DNA of 64,000 nt from Planctomycetota bacterium (GTDB taxonomy: Bacteria > Planctomycetota > SZUA-567 > H5-PLA8): positions 1,165,393 through 1,229,392 of the forward strand of contig JABTUM010000002.1 in NCBI GenBank assembly GCA_015075375.1, written 5' to 3'. This document shows positions 27,301 through 35,738 of the stretch, piece after piece. How positions within the stretch are numbered: the first letter of the stretch is position 1; every line of letters begins with the position of its first letter. Position numbers and translations under genes: made by a program. The notes under the pieces are model-generated. The model was not told the origin of the DNA and did no database searches. It worked only from the letters and a program-made list of their open reading frames with translations.

Positions 27301-30300
27301 AAACATTAAAGAGATTGCTAACGCCAATCTCTGTTCCAGCGGTGCGTTGGACTACAATACTGCAGGTCCCAACCGCATCTATTGCTACCCAGTGATGGTC
27401 TAGCTGCCCATTGACAAAAGTCGCGCTTGTGCCCGCGCCGGTACTCATGGAGCCCGTCGCACCGATCTCCACAGTCCCGTTGAAATCGGCGCGTAACAGC
27501 CCATTGCAGTCGACGGCGCGCACGCGAATGTCGAAGGGAACGTTCTGAACCTGGGAGAAGATTTCGAACGAGTTGGCTGCATCAACTTCAAAGTAGAGGT
27601 TTTGAATGGGTAAGCCCGTGGCGGAATCCAGTGGGAGCAGAAAGCCGTTGAAGTCGGAGGCGGTGAAAATGCCGATGCCTCCGACGCCCGCGTTGGTGCT
27701 GCTGAAGTTCCCACGTGCCAGGAGCGTGCTTCCGTCCACCGCCACGCCGTAGCCAACGTCGTTGTTCGTACCGCCGAAGGTCTGGATGCCGGACGAATAT
27801 CGTCCCCAACTGGCCGCCGAGCCGTCGCCGACGTTCAGCGCGATCACGAACGCGTCACTGGAACCGCTGGTCCCGATGGCGGTCCCCGTTGCCCCAATCT
27901 GCGCGTTGCTGCTGACAAACCGCCCTGTGGTGTAGACGCACGTCGCGTCCACCGCCACGCCGCAGCCGAAATCGTCGAACGAACCACCAAAGGCCTGGAT
28001 GCCGGAAGATGAGCGTCCCCAACTGACCGCCGAGCCATCGCCGGCGTTTAGTGCGATCACGAATGCGTCGTAGCCGCCGCTGGTCCCAATGACGGTTCCA
28101 GTCGCTCCGATTTGCGCGTTGCTGCTTTTGAAAAAACCCGTGGCGTAGACGCGCGTCGCGTCCACCGCCACGCCGAAGCCTGCGTCGCTGTCGGTACTCC
28201 CGCCAAAGGTTTGGATGCCGGAAGAAGATTGTCCCCAACTGGCCGCCGAGCCATCGCCGACGTTCAGCGCGATCACAAATGCGTCGAAGCCTCCACTACT
28301 CCCGATGGGGGTCCCGGCCGCTCCGATTTTTGCGTCGCTACTCAGGAAATACCCCGTGGCGTAGACGCGCGTTGCGTCCACAGCCACGCCTAACCCTCGG
28401 TCACCGCTCGCGCCGCCAAAGGTCTGGATACCGGAGGATGAGCGTCCCCAACTGACCGCTGAACCCGTGCCTGCGTCCAGCGCGATCACGAACGCGTCGC
28501 CGAAGCCGCCGGTCCCAATGGTCGTCCCGACAGCCCCGATCTGTGCGTTGCTGCTGGTAAGCTGCCCCGTGGCGTAGACGCGCGTCGCGTCCACTGTCAG
28601 GCCGTAGCCGACATCGCCATCGGTACTCCCGCCAAAGGTTTGGATGCCGGAAGAAGACCGTCCCCAACTGGCCGCCGAGCCATCGCCGATGTTTAGCGCG
28701 ATTACGAATGCATCGTAGTAGCCGCTGGTCCCGATGACGATTCCGGTCGCCCCGATCTGCGCATTGCTGCTATCAAATTGCCCCGTTGCGTAGACGCGCG
28801 TCGCGTCCACCGCCACACCGAAGCCTCGATCGTCGTTCGTACCGCCGAAGGTCTGGGTCCAGGCGTAGGCGCCGTCCGCGCTGAAACGCGTCACATACGC
28901 ATCGGCGCCCCCCTTACTCGTGTGGATGTCCGCTCCCGGCCCCGGATCGAAGTCCCGAGTACCGCTAAAATACCCTACCACGTAGCGGTTCCCGGCAGCG
29001 TCCACCGCCACCGACGGCCCTCCTTCGCCCCCCGTCTGGCCTTGGATCACCGGCGGGTACGGTGCAGCGGCGTTGGCGATCACTTGCAGTTGCAGCGTCG
29101 CGTAGGTCGTGCCCGCCGCATTGCTGGCACCGATCACGATGGCATAGGTTCCGGGTACCTGTGGTGTTCCGCTGATCACACCATTCACGTGTGTGAACTC
29201 GGCCGGTAGGTCGTAGGCCTCGTAGCCGGTTGGTGCGCTTGTCGCCGTGATGGTGTAATGGAAGGGCACTCCCACGGCCCCCCCCACGCTCAAAGCGCTG
29301 GTGATCAGCGGACGCGGATCGGAGAACGTTCCCGTGGCGGTATCCAGCGGTAGCAGAAATCCGTTGAAGCCTGTGGCATTGAAAGAACCGGTACTGCCGA
29401 CTCCGGCGTCTGTGCTGCTGAAGTTTCCGCGTGCCAGCAGCGTGCTGCCGTCCATCGCCACGCCATAGCCTCGGTCATCGTTCGTGCCACCGAAGGTTTG
29501 GACGCCGGAAGAAGAACGTCCCCAACTGGCCGCAGTGCCCGTGCTCGCATCCAGCGCGATCAGGAACGCATCGGCATTCCCGGTGGTACCGATGGTTGTT
29601 CCAGTTGCCGCAATCTGTGCGTTGCTGCTTTGGAAATATCCTGTCGCATAGACGCACGCCGCATCTACCACCACGCCGTAGCCGATGTCGCTGCCCGTAC
29701 TCCCTCCGAAGGTCTGGATGCCAGAGGAAGAGCGCCCCCAAATGGCCGCTGATCCGTCGCCAACGTTCAGCGCTATCACGAATGCGTCGATATCGCCGCT
29801 AGTCCCGATTACGGACCCAGTTGCGCCGATCTGCGCGTTGCTGCTGTCGAATCTCCCGGTGGCGTAGACGCGCGTCGCATCCACAGCTACGCTGTAGCCT
29901 CGGTCATCGTTCGTACCGCCGAAGGTTTGGATACCGGAGGAGACTAGGCCCCAACTGGCCGCCGAGCCGTCGCCGACGTTCAGCGCGATTAGGAACGCGT
30001 CGTTGTTTGTAACGCTACTGATCCCGACGATTGGCCCGGCCGCTCCGATTTGCACATCAAGGCTAGAGAATATTCCCGTGGCGTAGACGCGCGTCGCGTC
30101 CACTGCCACACCGTAACCGATGTCGCTGTTCCAACCGCCGAAGGTCTGGATGCCGGAGGATGAGCGCCCCCAGCTGGCCGCTGATCCGTCGCTGATGTTC
30201 AGTGCAATTACAAATGCATCGGCATTTCCGCTGGTCCCAATGGTTGTCCCGGCGGCCCCAATCTGCGCGTTACTGCTGGTAAGCTGCCCCGTGGCGTAGA

Positions 30301-33300
30301 CGCGTGTCGCATCCACCGCCACGCCGTAGCCGTAGTCAAAGCTGCTGCCGCCAAAGGTCTGGATACCGGAGAAAGAGTGCCCCCAACTGGCCGCCGAGCC
30401 ATCGATAATGTTGAGCGCAATCACGAATGCGTCGATTGATCCGCTGTTGCTATCGATAATCGTCCCGGTCGCCCCGATTCGTGCGTTCCCGCTTTGGAAA
30501 TAGCCTGTGACGTAGACGCGCGTCGCGTCCACCGCCACGCCGAAGCCTCGATCGTCGTTCGTACCGCCGAAGGTCTGGGTCCAGGCGTAGGATCCGTCCG
30601 TGCTGAAACGCGTCACGTACGCATCGGCGCCCCCCTTACTTGCGCGGATGTCCGCACCCGGCCCCGGATCGAAGTCCCGTGTACCGCTAAAAAAGCCCAC
30701 CACGTAGCGGTTCCCTGCAGCGTCCACCGCCACCGACGGCCCGCCTTCGCCCCCCGCCTGACCTTGGATCACCGGCGGGTACGGTGCAGCGGCGTTGGCG
30801 ATCACTTGCAGTTGCAGCGTCGCGTAGGTCGTGCCCGCCGCATTGCTGGCCCCGATCACGATGGCATAGGTTCCGGGTACTTGTGGTGTTCCGCTGATCA
30901 CGCCGTTCACGTGCGTAAACCCAGCCGGCAGGTTGTAGGTTACGAATCCGGTTGGCGCGTTGGTTGCGGTGATGGTGTAACTGAAGGCCCCACCCACCGC
31001 CACCCCATCATTTAATACACTGGTGATTAGCGGGCGTTGATCGGCGAACTCGCCTGTGGCAGCGTCTAAAGGGAGAAGAAAACCATAAAGTCTAGACGCG
31101 TCAAAGAGAGGTCCATCTCCTCCAACCTGTGCGTTGGTGCTAAAAAAGCTTCCGCGTGCCAGAAGCGTCCCGCCGACTACTGCCAAGCCGTTGCCAAGGT
31201 CGGGATTGCTCCCACTAAACGTTTGGATACCGGAGGAGGAGCGCCCCCAACTGGACGCCGAGCCGTCGCCGATGTTCAGCGCGACCACGAACGCATCGTT
31301 GAAGCCGCTGGACCCGATGACGGTTCCGGTCGCACCGAGTCGTGCGTTATTGCTTTCGAAATAGCCTGTGGCGTAAACCTTCGTCGCGTCTAACGCTACT
31401 CCGTAGCCTCGGTCATGGTACGTGCCGCCGAAGGTCTGGATGCCGGAGGAAGAACGACCCCAACTGGCCGCAGCCCCCGTGTTCACATCCAGCGCGATCA
31501 CAAATGCATCGGCAATCCCGGCGGTCCCGATGGTGGTCCCGGTCGCCGCAATCTGTGCGTTGCTACTTTGGAAATACCCGGTGGAGTAGACGCACGTCGC
31601 GTCCACCGCTACGCCGTGGCCTTGGTCATCGCTCGTGCCGCCGAAGGTCTGGATGCCGGAGGATGCACGTCCCCAACTGGCCGCCGAACCCGTGCTTGCG
31701 TTCAGCGCTATCACGAACGCGTCACCGGAGCCGCTGGTGCCGATGGCGGTCCCCGTAGCGCCGATCTGCGCATTACTGCTGTCAAATCTCCCCGTGGCGT
31801 AGACGCGCATCGCGTCCACTACTACCCCACAGCCGTACTCGTTGCCCGAACTCCCGCCAAAGGTTTGGATGCCGGAAGAAGACCGTCCCCAACTGGCTGC
31901 CGAGCCATCGCCGATGTTCAGCGCAATTACGAACGCTTCGCTGACTAAAAAGCCGCTGGCTCCGATGGTCGTGCTGGTTGCTCCGATCTGCGCGTTGGTA
32001 CTGAAGAACCCCCCCGTGGCGTAGACGTGCGTCGCGTCCACAGCCACGCCACGGCCGAAATCCTCGTCCGAGCCGCCAAAGGTCTGGATACCGGAGGATG
32101 AGCGCCCCCAATTAGCCGCCGAACCGTCACTGACACTAAGCGCGATCACGAACGCGTCGCTATCTCCTCTGGCTCCGATAGCGGTCCCCGTCGCCCCTAT
32201 ACGTGCGTTCCCGCTTGCGAAATATCCTGTGGCGTAAACGCGCGTCGCGTCCACAGCCACGCCGTACCCTCGATCGTCATCCGTACCGCCGAAGGTCTGG
32301 GTCCATGCGTAGGTACCGTCCGCCCTGAAACGCGTCACATACGCATCATAGGATCCATCCACACTGACCTTGATGTCCGCCCCTGGCCCCGGATCGAAGT
32401 CCCGCGTACCGCCAAAATACCCCACTACGTAGCGGTTCCCGGCAGCGTCCACTGCCACCGACGGCCCCCCCTCGCCCCCCGGCTCACCCTGGATCATCGG
32501 TGGGAACGACGCCGTAACGTTGGCGATCACTTCCAGTTGCAACCTCGCGTAGGTCGTGCCCGCCGCATTGCTGGCGCCAATCACGATGGCATAGGCTCCG
32601 GGCACCTGTGGTGTTCCTCCGATCACGCCGTTCACTTGCGTGAACCCGGCCGGGAGATTGTAGGTTACGAAACCGGTTGGCGTGTTGGTCGCGGTGATGG
32701 AGTAACTGAAGGCCTCTCCCACCACTACACCTACATGTAATACACTGGTGATAAGTGGTCGCGGGTCGGAGAACGTACCCGTGGCGGAATCCAGCGGGAG
32801 CAGGAAGCCGTTGAAGTCGGAGGCGCTAAAGAAACCCGTGCCTCCGACGCCCGAATCGGTGCTGCTGAAGTTCCCGCACACCAGGAGCGTGCTGCCGTCC
32901 ACCGTCACGCCGTAGCCTTGATCGTCATCCGTACCGCCAAAGGTCTGGATACCGGAGGAGTCGCGCCCCCAACTGGCCGCCGAGCCGTCGCTGCTATTAA
33001 GAGCGATCACGAAAGCATCCTTATCCCCGCTGGTTCCGATGGTGGTCCCGGACGCACCGATCTGCGCGTTGCTGCTGCCAAGCGATCCTGTGGCGTAGAC
33101 GTGTGTCGCGTCCACCGCCACGCCGTTGCCTTGATCGTCATCCGTACCGCCAACGGTTTGGATGCCGGAAGAAGATCGACCCCAACTGGCCGCCAAGCCA
33201 TCGCCGACGTTCAGTGCGATCACGAATGCGTCTTGGTTGCCGCTGGTCCCTATGGCGGTCCCGGTCGCCGCAATTTGTGCGTTGCTGCTTTGAAAATTGC

Positions 33301-34315
33301 CTGTGGCGTAGACGCGCGTCGCGTCCACCGCCACGCCGTAGCCGTAGTCGAAGATGCTGCCGCCAAAGGTCTGGATTCCCGAGGAGGCACGACCCCAACT
33401 GGCCGCAGAGCCATCCCCGACGTTCAGCGCGATCACAAATGCGTCGCTTGAACCGCTGGTCCCGATGGTCGTGCCGGCCGCCCCGATCTGCGCGTTGCTG
33501 CTCTCGAAATACCCCGTGGCGTAGACGTGCGTCGCATCCACCGCCACGCCGCGGCCTGCGTCGCTTTTGGTACTCCCGCCGAAGGTCTGGATACCGGAAG
33601 AAGACCGTCCCCAACTGGCCGCCGTACCGTCGCCGATATTCAGCGCGATCACGAACGCGTCACCGAAGCCGCTGGTCCCGATGGCGGTTCCGGTCGCCCC
33701 TATTCGTGCGTTCCCGCTTTCGAAATAGCCTGTGGCGTAGACGCGCGTCGCGTCCACCGCCACGCTGTAGCCGTAATCGTTGTTCGAACTCCCACCGAAG
33801 GTCTGGATGCCAGAAGAAGATCGTCCCCAACTGGCCGCCGAACCGTCACTGACATTAAGTGCAACCACGAACGCGTCACCGAAGCCGCTGGTCCCGATGG
33901 CAGTTCCGGTCGCTCCGATCTGCGCGTTGCTGCTCTGGAAATACCCCGTGGCGTAGACGTGCGTCGCGTCCACCGCCACGCCATAGCCTTGATCATTGCT
34001 CGTGCCGCCAAAGGTCTGGGTCCAGGCGTAAGTACCATCCGCGTTGAAACGCGTCACGTACGCATCATAGGAGCCATTTACACTGACCTTGATGTCCGCC
34101 CCCGGACCCGGATCGAAGTCCTTCGTGCCATTAAAAGTCCCCACCACGTAGCGATTTCCGGCAGCGTCTACCGCTACCGATGGCCCCCCTTCGGCCCCCG
34201 TATAACCTTGGATCACCGGCGGGTTAAGTTTGGCGATTGTCCCCTCAAGCCCATGAGTCAGAGAGGATCCAGCCAACACCATTACAAAAAAGAGAACCTG
34301 CCCAATCAATTTCAT
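24365..34315 (-). CDS. Giant secreted protein 2: four 7-bladed propellers, Ig-like linkers, DUF11 array
   Basis: A 3316-residue protein with signal peptide MKLIGQVLFFVMVLAGSSL. Residues about 30-2270 form four blocks. Each opens with GGPSVAVDAAGNRYVVG and DFDPGPGAD, holds exactly seven propeller units and closes with FLLPLD. Blocks 1-3 are followed by an Ig-like (He_PIG-type) linker, RPLITS... to ...NAAGTTYA. After block 4 comes an unrecognised domain (about 2240-2340), then five DUF11 repeats (about 2340-2985) and the C-terminal domain shared with protein 1. Blade repeats of about 190-200 bp are strongly alike at DNA level, suggesting recent amplification. Surface adhesin or fibre is inferred. 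Confidence 0.9.
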   Translation of the reverse strand: MKLIGQVLFFVMVLAGSSLTHGLEGTIAKLNPPVIQGYTGAEGGPSVAVDAAGNRYVVGTFNGTKDFDPGPGADIKVSVNGSYDAYVTRFNADGTYAWTQTFGGTSNDQGYGVAVDATHVYATGYFQSSNAQIGATGTAIGTSGFGDAFVVALNVSDGSAASWGRSSSGIQTFGGSSNNDYGYSVAVDATRVYATGYFESGNARIGATGTAIGTSGFGDAFVIALNIGDGTAASWGRSSSGIQTFGGSTKSDAGRGVAVDATHVYATGYFESSNAQIGAAGTTIGTSGSSDAFVIALNVGDGSAASWGRASSGIQTFGGSIFDYGYGVAVDATRVYATGNFQSSNAQIAATGTAIGTSGNQDAFVIALNVGDGLAASWGRSSSGIQTVGGTDDDQGNGVAVDATHVYATGSLGSSNAQIGASGTTIGTSGDKDAFVIALNSSDGSAASWGRDSSGIQTFGGTDDDQGYGVTVDGSTLLVCGNFSSTDSGVGGTGFFSASDFNGFLLPLDSATGTFSDPRPLITSVLHVGVVVGEAFSYSITATNTPTGFVTYNLPAGFTQVNGVIGGTPQVPGAYAIVIGASNAAGTTYARLQLEVIANVTASFPPMIQGEPGGEGGPSVAVDAAGNRYVVGYFGGTRDFDPGPGADIKVSVDGSYDAYVTRFRADGTYAWTQTFGGTDDDRGYGVAVDATRVYATGYFASGNARIGATGTAIGARGDSDAFVIALSVSDGSAANWGRSSSGIQTFGGSDEDFGRGVAVDATHVYATGGFFSTNAQIGATSTTIGASGFLVSEAFVIALNIGDGSAASWGRSSSGIQTFGGSSGNEYGCGVVVDAMRVYATGRFDSSNAQIGATGTAIGTSGSGDAFVIALNASTGSAASWGRASSGIQTFGGTSDDQGHGVAVDATCVYSTGYFQSSNAQIAATGTTIGTAGIADAFVIALDVNTGAAASWGRSSSGIQTFGGTYHDRGYGVALDATKVYATGYFESNNARLGATGTVIGSSGFNDAFVVALNIGDGSASSWGRSSSGIQTFSGSNPDLGNGLAVVGGTLLARGSFFSTNAQVGGDGPLFDASRLYGFLLPLDAATGEFADQRPLITSVLNDGVAVGGAFSYTITATNAPTGFVTYNLPAGFTHVNGVISGTPQVPGTYAIVIGASNAAGTTYATLQLQVIANAAAPYPPVIQGQAGGEGGPSVAVDAAGNRYVVGFFSGTRDFDPGPGADIRASKGGADAYVTRFSTDGSYAWTQTFGGTNDDRGFGVAVDATRVYVTGYFQSGNARIGATGTIIDSNSGSIDAFVIALNIIDGSAASWGHSFSGIQTFGGSSFDYGYGVAVDATRVYATGQLTSSNAQIGAAGTTIGTSGNADAFVIALNISDGSAASWGRSSSGIQTFGGWNSDIGYGVAVDATRVYATGIFSSLDVQIGAAGPIVGISSVTNNDAFLIALNVGDGSAASWGLVSSGIQTFGGTNDDRGYSVAVDATRVYATGRFDSSNAQIGATGSVIGTSGDIDAFVIALNVGDGSAAIWGRSSSGIQTFGGSTGSDIGYGVVVDAACVYATGYFQSSNAQIAATGTTIGTTGNADAFLIALDASTGTAASWGRSSSGVQTFGGTNDDRGYGVAMDGSTLLARGNFSSTDAGVGSTGSFNATGFNGFLLPLDTATGTFSDPRPLITSALSVGGAVGVPFHYTITATSAPTGYEAYDLPAEFTHVNGVISGTPQVPGTYAIVIGASNAAGTTYATLQLQVIANAAAPYPPVIQGQTGGEGGPSVAVDAAGNRYVVGYFSGTRDFDPGPGADIHTSKGGADAYVTRFSADGAYAWTQTFGGTNDDRGFGVAVDATRVYATGQFDSSNAQIGATGIVIGTSGYYDAFVIALNIGDGSAASWGRSSSGIQTFGGSTDGDVGYGLTVDATRVYATGQLTSSNAQIGAVGTTIGTGGFGDAFVIALDAGTGSAVSWGRSSSGIQTFGGASGDRGLGVAVDATRVYATGYFLSSDAKIGAAGTPIGSSGGFDAFVIALNVGDGSAASWGQSSSGIQTFGGSTDSDAGFGVAVDATRVYATGFFKSSNAQIGATGTVIGTSGGYDAFVIALNAGDGSAVSWGRSSSGIQAFGGSFDDFGCGVAVDATCVYTTGRFVSSNAQIGATGTAIGTSGSSDAFVIALNVGDGSAASWGRYSSGIQTFGGTNNDVGYGVAVDGSTLLARGNFSSTNAGVGGIGIFTASDFNGFLLPLDSATGLPIQNLYFEVDAANSFEIFSQVQNVPFDIRVRAVDCNGLLRADFNGTVEIGATGSMSTGAGTSATFVNGQLDHHWVAIDAVGTCSIVVQRTAGTEIGVSNLFNVYAGSIAADLSLDLSANLATPAVGTNVVFTLTVHNDGPAAAGGIQVTDLLPAGLAYVSDDGGGAYDDATGIWSVGTLANGASATLKITAQVNTLSPIANDAEITAAGPFDPDSTPGDGTGDDYDSATVTPQYTDLQVSVAESEDPAQAGSNTVVYTITLANAGNVAATNIELENTLTLPSGTSIFFVNPSTGDVTSDADSNTWTLASLAAGEDETLAVTVAVGPSTAHGAVIVCAPAVTALDEDDPVSSNDSDSESTTVYREADLKVTVVDFTDPVVAGSNAPANLVYQISVENLGPSDASGIVIATGLTLPSGVTFKQALAEQGTYGGSPDGDWTLGALAAGADKSLTIVLFADAGAAAATDAISLQAEVDAVNETDTAAANDTDTESTSITREVDLVVTVAESADPVTAGSGAGNLVYTVTVTNNGPSNASGVTLDVTPTMPSGVTLDDSDASAGGYTGGTWSLGSLASGGSATLTLTATVGPSAAHGSSASCATSNLAANEPLIETGDDADTESTAIQRRIDLALTKIAGESMPAVGADVTYTLTVTNHGPSDASGVEVTDLLPAGLAYVSDDGGGDYDDATGIWTIGALADGAQAQLDLTATVTVSGEIVNSAQISDADETDTDSTPDNGTENGEDDEAEAPVGAAYIGDAGWKILSAKYTLNIPKAPGFDSLTLQAKLEFAALQAAGLNLANLGAQTFQLDFGGAELPAAPLAATSVSATQVSWQTARGVTPKFSAKLNLGTGLLTVSASSTDLLTSLGAPFVAAPQTNAPQPIAVTLSLGTFNSTVVLLTSYTRKSATATGTGSFKWGSALNDWPDGLFFVDKASIQQRTSKGVVLHRALLTLNFLPAGGADFDPRAGGARLVIGDFSETVGNDPLLAPFIGNASGTIFSYRRPSKNTLGAAVPPAGLQLMQFQKLKWLVTATSHWLPAGTFGTPQTGIGAPPTILLPLELEVDGQISGTESLLRLKGSAYQK
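27600..34240 (-). repeat. Four-fold 1.7-kb repeat with nested blade repeats
   Basis: Blocks span roughly 34240-32770, 32515-31050, 30785-29310 and 29050-27600. They are joined by near-identical Ig-like linkers (about 32760-32520, 31040-30790, 29300-29055). Linkers 2 and 3 are almost the same at DNA level. Such nested direct repeats favour slippage and recombination and could mislead short-read assembly. Confidence 0.85.
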
Positions 34316-34733
34316 TCGAGGCTCACCGTGTTAGCCGCTCGGTCGCAAATGAATGGGGCGTTGCCGTTATTTCTATCCGGTACAAAAAAACTATCGCGAG
34401 CCTGACTGACGAAGGCCGAACCGGCAAATGCCGCTTTTAAGGCTGGATCGACTGTCATGGATTGCGCTTGAATCAATCCACTGCACAGCGCACCAATCCG
34501 CCACCCCATGACGGCTTTCGGGTTCCGTATCATGCCATTAGCCTTTGTTATACGTATTCGTTAATAAGTTCATGAACGAACACCCAGCTTACTGCTGCTT
34601 CCTTAGAGTGCAATAGGTGCATTTCTGGCAATCTAGCTGGCCATGAGGTCCCTTTGCGCTTTCATATGAGTACATGTCCTACCGAAGACAATATCGCCCC
34701 GCGACATCTTTACAGGAAAAAGAGGGACGATGC
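34316..34733. other. Intergenic leader of giant gene 2
   Basis: About 420 bp holding the 5' region of the leftward giant gene; GGTGAG lies before its ATG. Part is AT-rich (34540-34590) and includes palindrome TTCATGAA near 34570, plausible for a promoter, but no clear -35/-10 pair was found. No gene is supported. Confidence 0.5.
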
Positions 34734-35087
34734 TATCTGCTGTTCGACGAGCAAGGCCGATGCCTTGGGCTGGACGTGTAGCATATGCTCGAGGACGGCA
34801 AAACGCATCTGATTCAAAGCCTGGACGCGGTAGAGCTGCCCGGGCCAGAGGGGGCGCGTAAGATCCGGGTGCGCCTGGAGGACCGGCAGGCCGCGGCGGA
34901 CCGGATTGCGCGGCTGATGGGGTATAATGCACCCGAGAAGCACGAGCACGAGGCAAAGGGTCGGCCGATAGAAAGTATGAGCGACGAAGAGTTGGAGGCC
35001 GCGGCGCGAGAATCGTGCTTAGCACATTTTCGGAAAGATCCGAAATTGCGGAAAGCGGTTTTGAAGATGCTGCGCGAGGAAGGATAA
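34734..35087 (+). pseudogene. Truncated duplicate of terminase small-subunit gene
   Basis: Corresponds to the C-terminal 118 codons of the terminase gene at 16414-17052 but lacks the DNA-binding N-terminus. The frame is interrupted by TAG where the intact copy has AAG (LGLDV then stop); an ATG just after at 34785 leaves a 100-residue frame. Helical segments such as DRQAAADRIARLMGYNAPEK are well preserved, so the duplication is old but coding-constrained or the fragment came from a related element. A GAGGAAGG near its end serves the next gene. Confidence 0.8.
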
Positions 35088-35090
35088 CCC

Positions 35091-35591
35091 ATGCCCCGCA
35101 AGAAAATCTATCCCGGCCCGTGGGTCAACGTCCCGCGCTGCGGCTCGTACCGCGAATTCACGGCCAGAACCTTCCAGCTTTCGTACCGCCCGCACCGCGG
35201 CGCCAGCAAGTGCACGCGCAACGTCAATTGGACGCGCCACGAAGTCGTAAGTTTCCTTAACAACCTTGGCGCCAGCCGCCAGCGCACGCTGCACGGTCTG
35301 CCCGTCAGTTTCACTTGGCAGGAAGGGAAAGCCGTCTACCGCCGCCGACTGATCCAAAAAGGCTGCTCCGACCAATACGTGAAGCAGGTCCTAGCACTTC
35401 TCGAAGCATTCCAGCTACACAGTTCCGTCGAAATCACCGCCGTCCAGTCGCACCACTTTCAGGCTTGGCTGGACACCTTGGATGGTTCCGACCGCACCGT
35501 TAAGAAAATGGCTGCCATGATCAGCGCGTGCTTTCGGAAACTCCGCCGCCTGAACTTCCTTGCCCACAACCCAGCCGAAGCAATCATCTGA
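35091..35591 (+). CDS. Integrase-type core-binding domain protein without catalytic domain
   Basis: A 166-residue protein preceded by GAGGAAGG. The N-terminal half is basic (MPRKKIYPGPWVNVPRCGS). The C-terminal half, YVKQVLALLEAFQLHSSVEI followed by HHFQAWLDTLDGSDRTVKK and LRRLNFLAHNPAEAI, matches the SAM-like core-binding domain of tyrosine recombinases. It ends exactly where the catalytic domain would begin. It may be a remnant of an older integrase or a DNA-binding accessory such as a directionality factor. Next to it is the intact integrase. Confidence 0.65.
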   Translation: MPRKKIYPGPWVNVPRCGSYREFTARTFQLSYRPHRGASKCTRNVNWTRHEVVSFLNNLGASRQRTLHGLPVSFTWQEGKAVYRRRLIQKGCSDQYVKQVLALLEAFQLHSSVEITAVQSHHFQAWLDTLDGSDRTVKKMAAMISACFRKLRRLNFLAHNPAEAII

Positions 35592-35738
35592 GCAGGCGGA
35601 TTGAGCCGGCAGGCAAGGCGCAAGCGCGCAAACCCAAACCAGAATAGAGTATCCTTGCGAAAACCAAGCAGGCCCGGAACTTGATTAGCTGCACACCCCC
35701 AGCGTCAGCAGAGCAATGAAACAACAAGACGGTACACC

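Noticed and set aside
24365..34315. CRISPR-like or satellite repeat array
   Set aside because: The regular repeats are in-frame codons of one long protein with a signal peptide; repeat units are about 190-200 bp, diverged, and without spacers.
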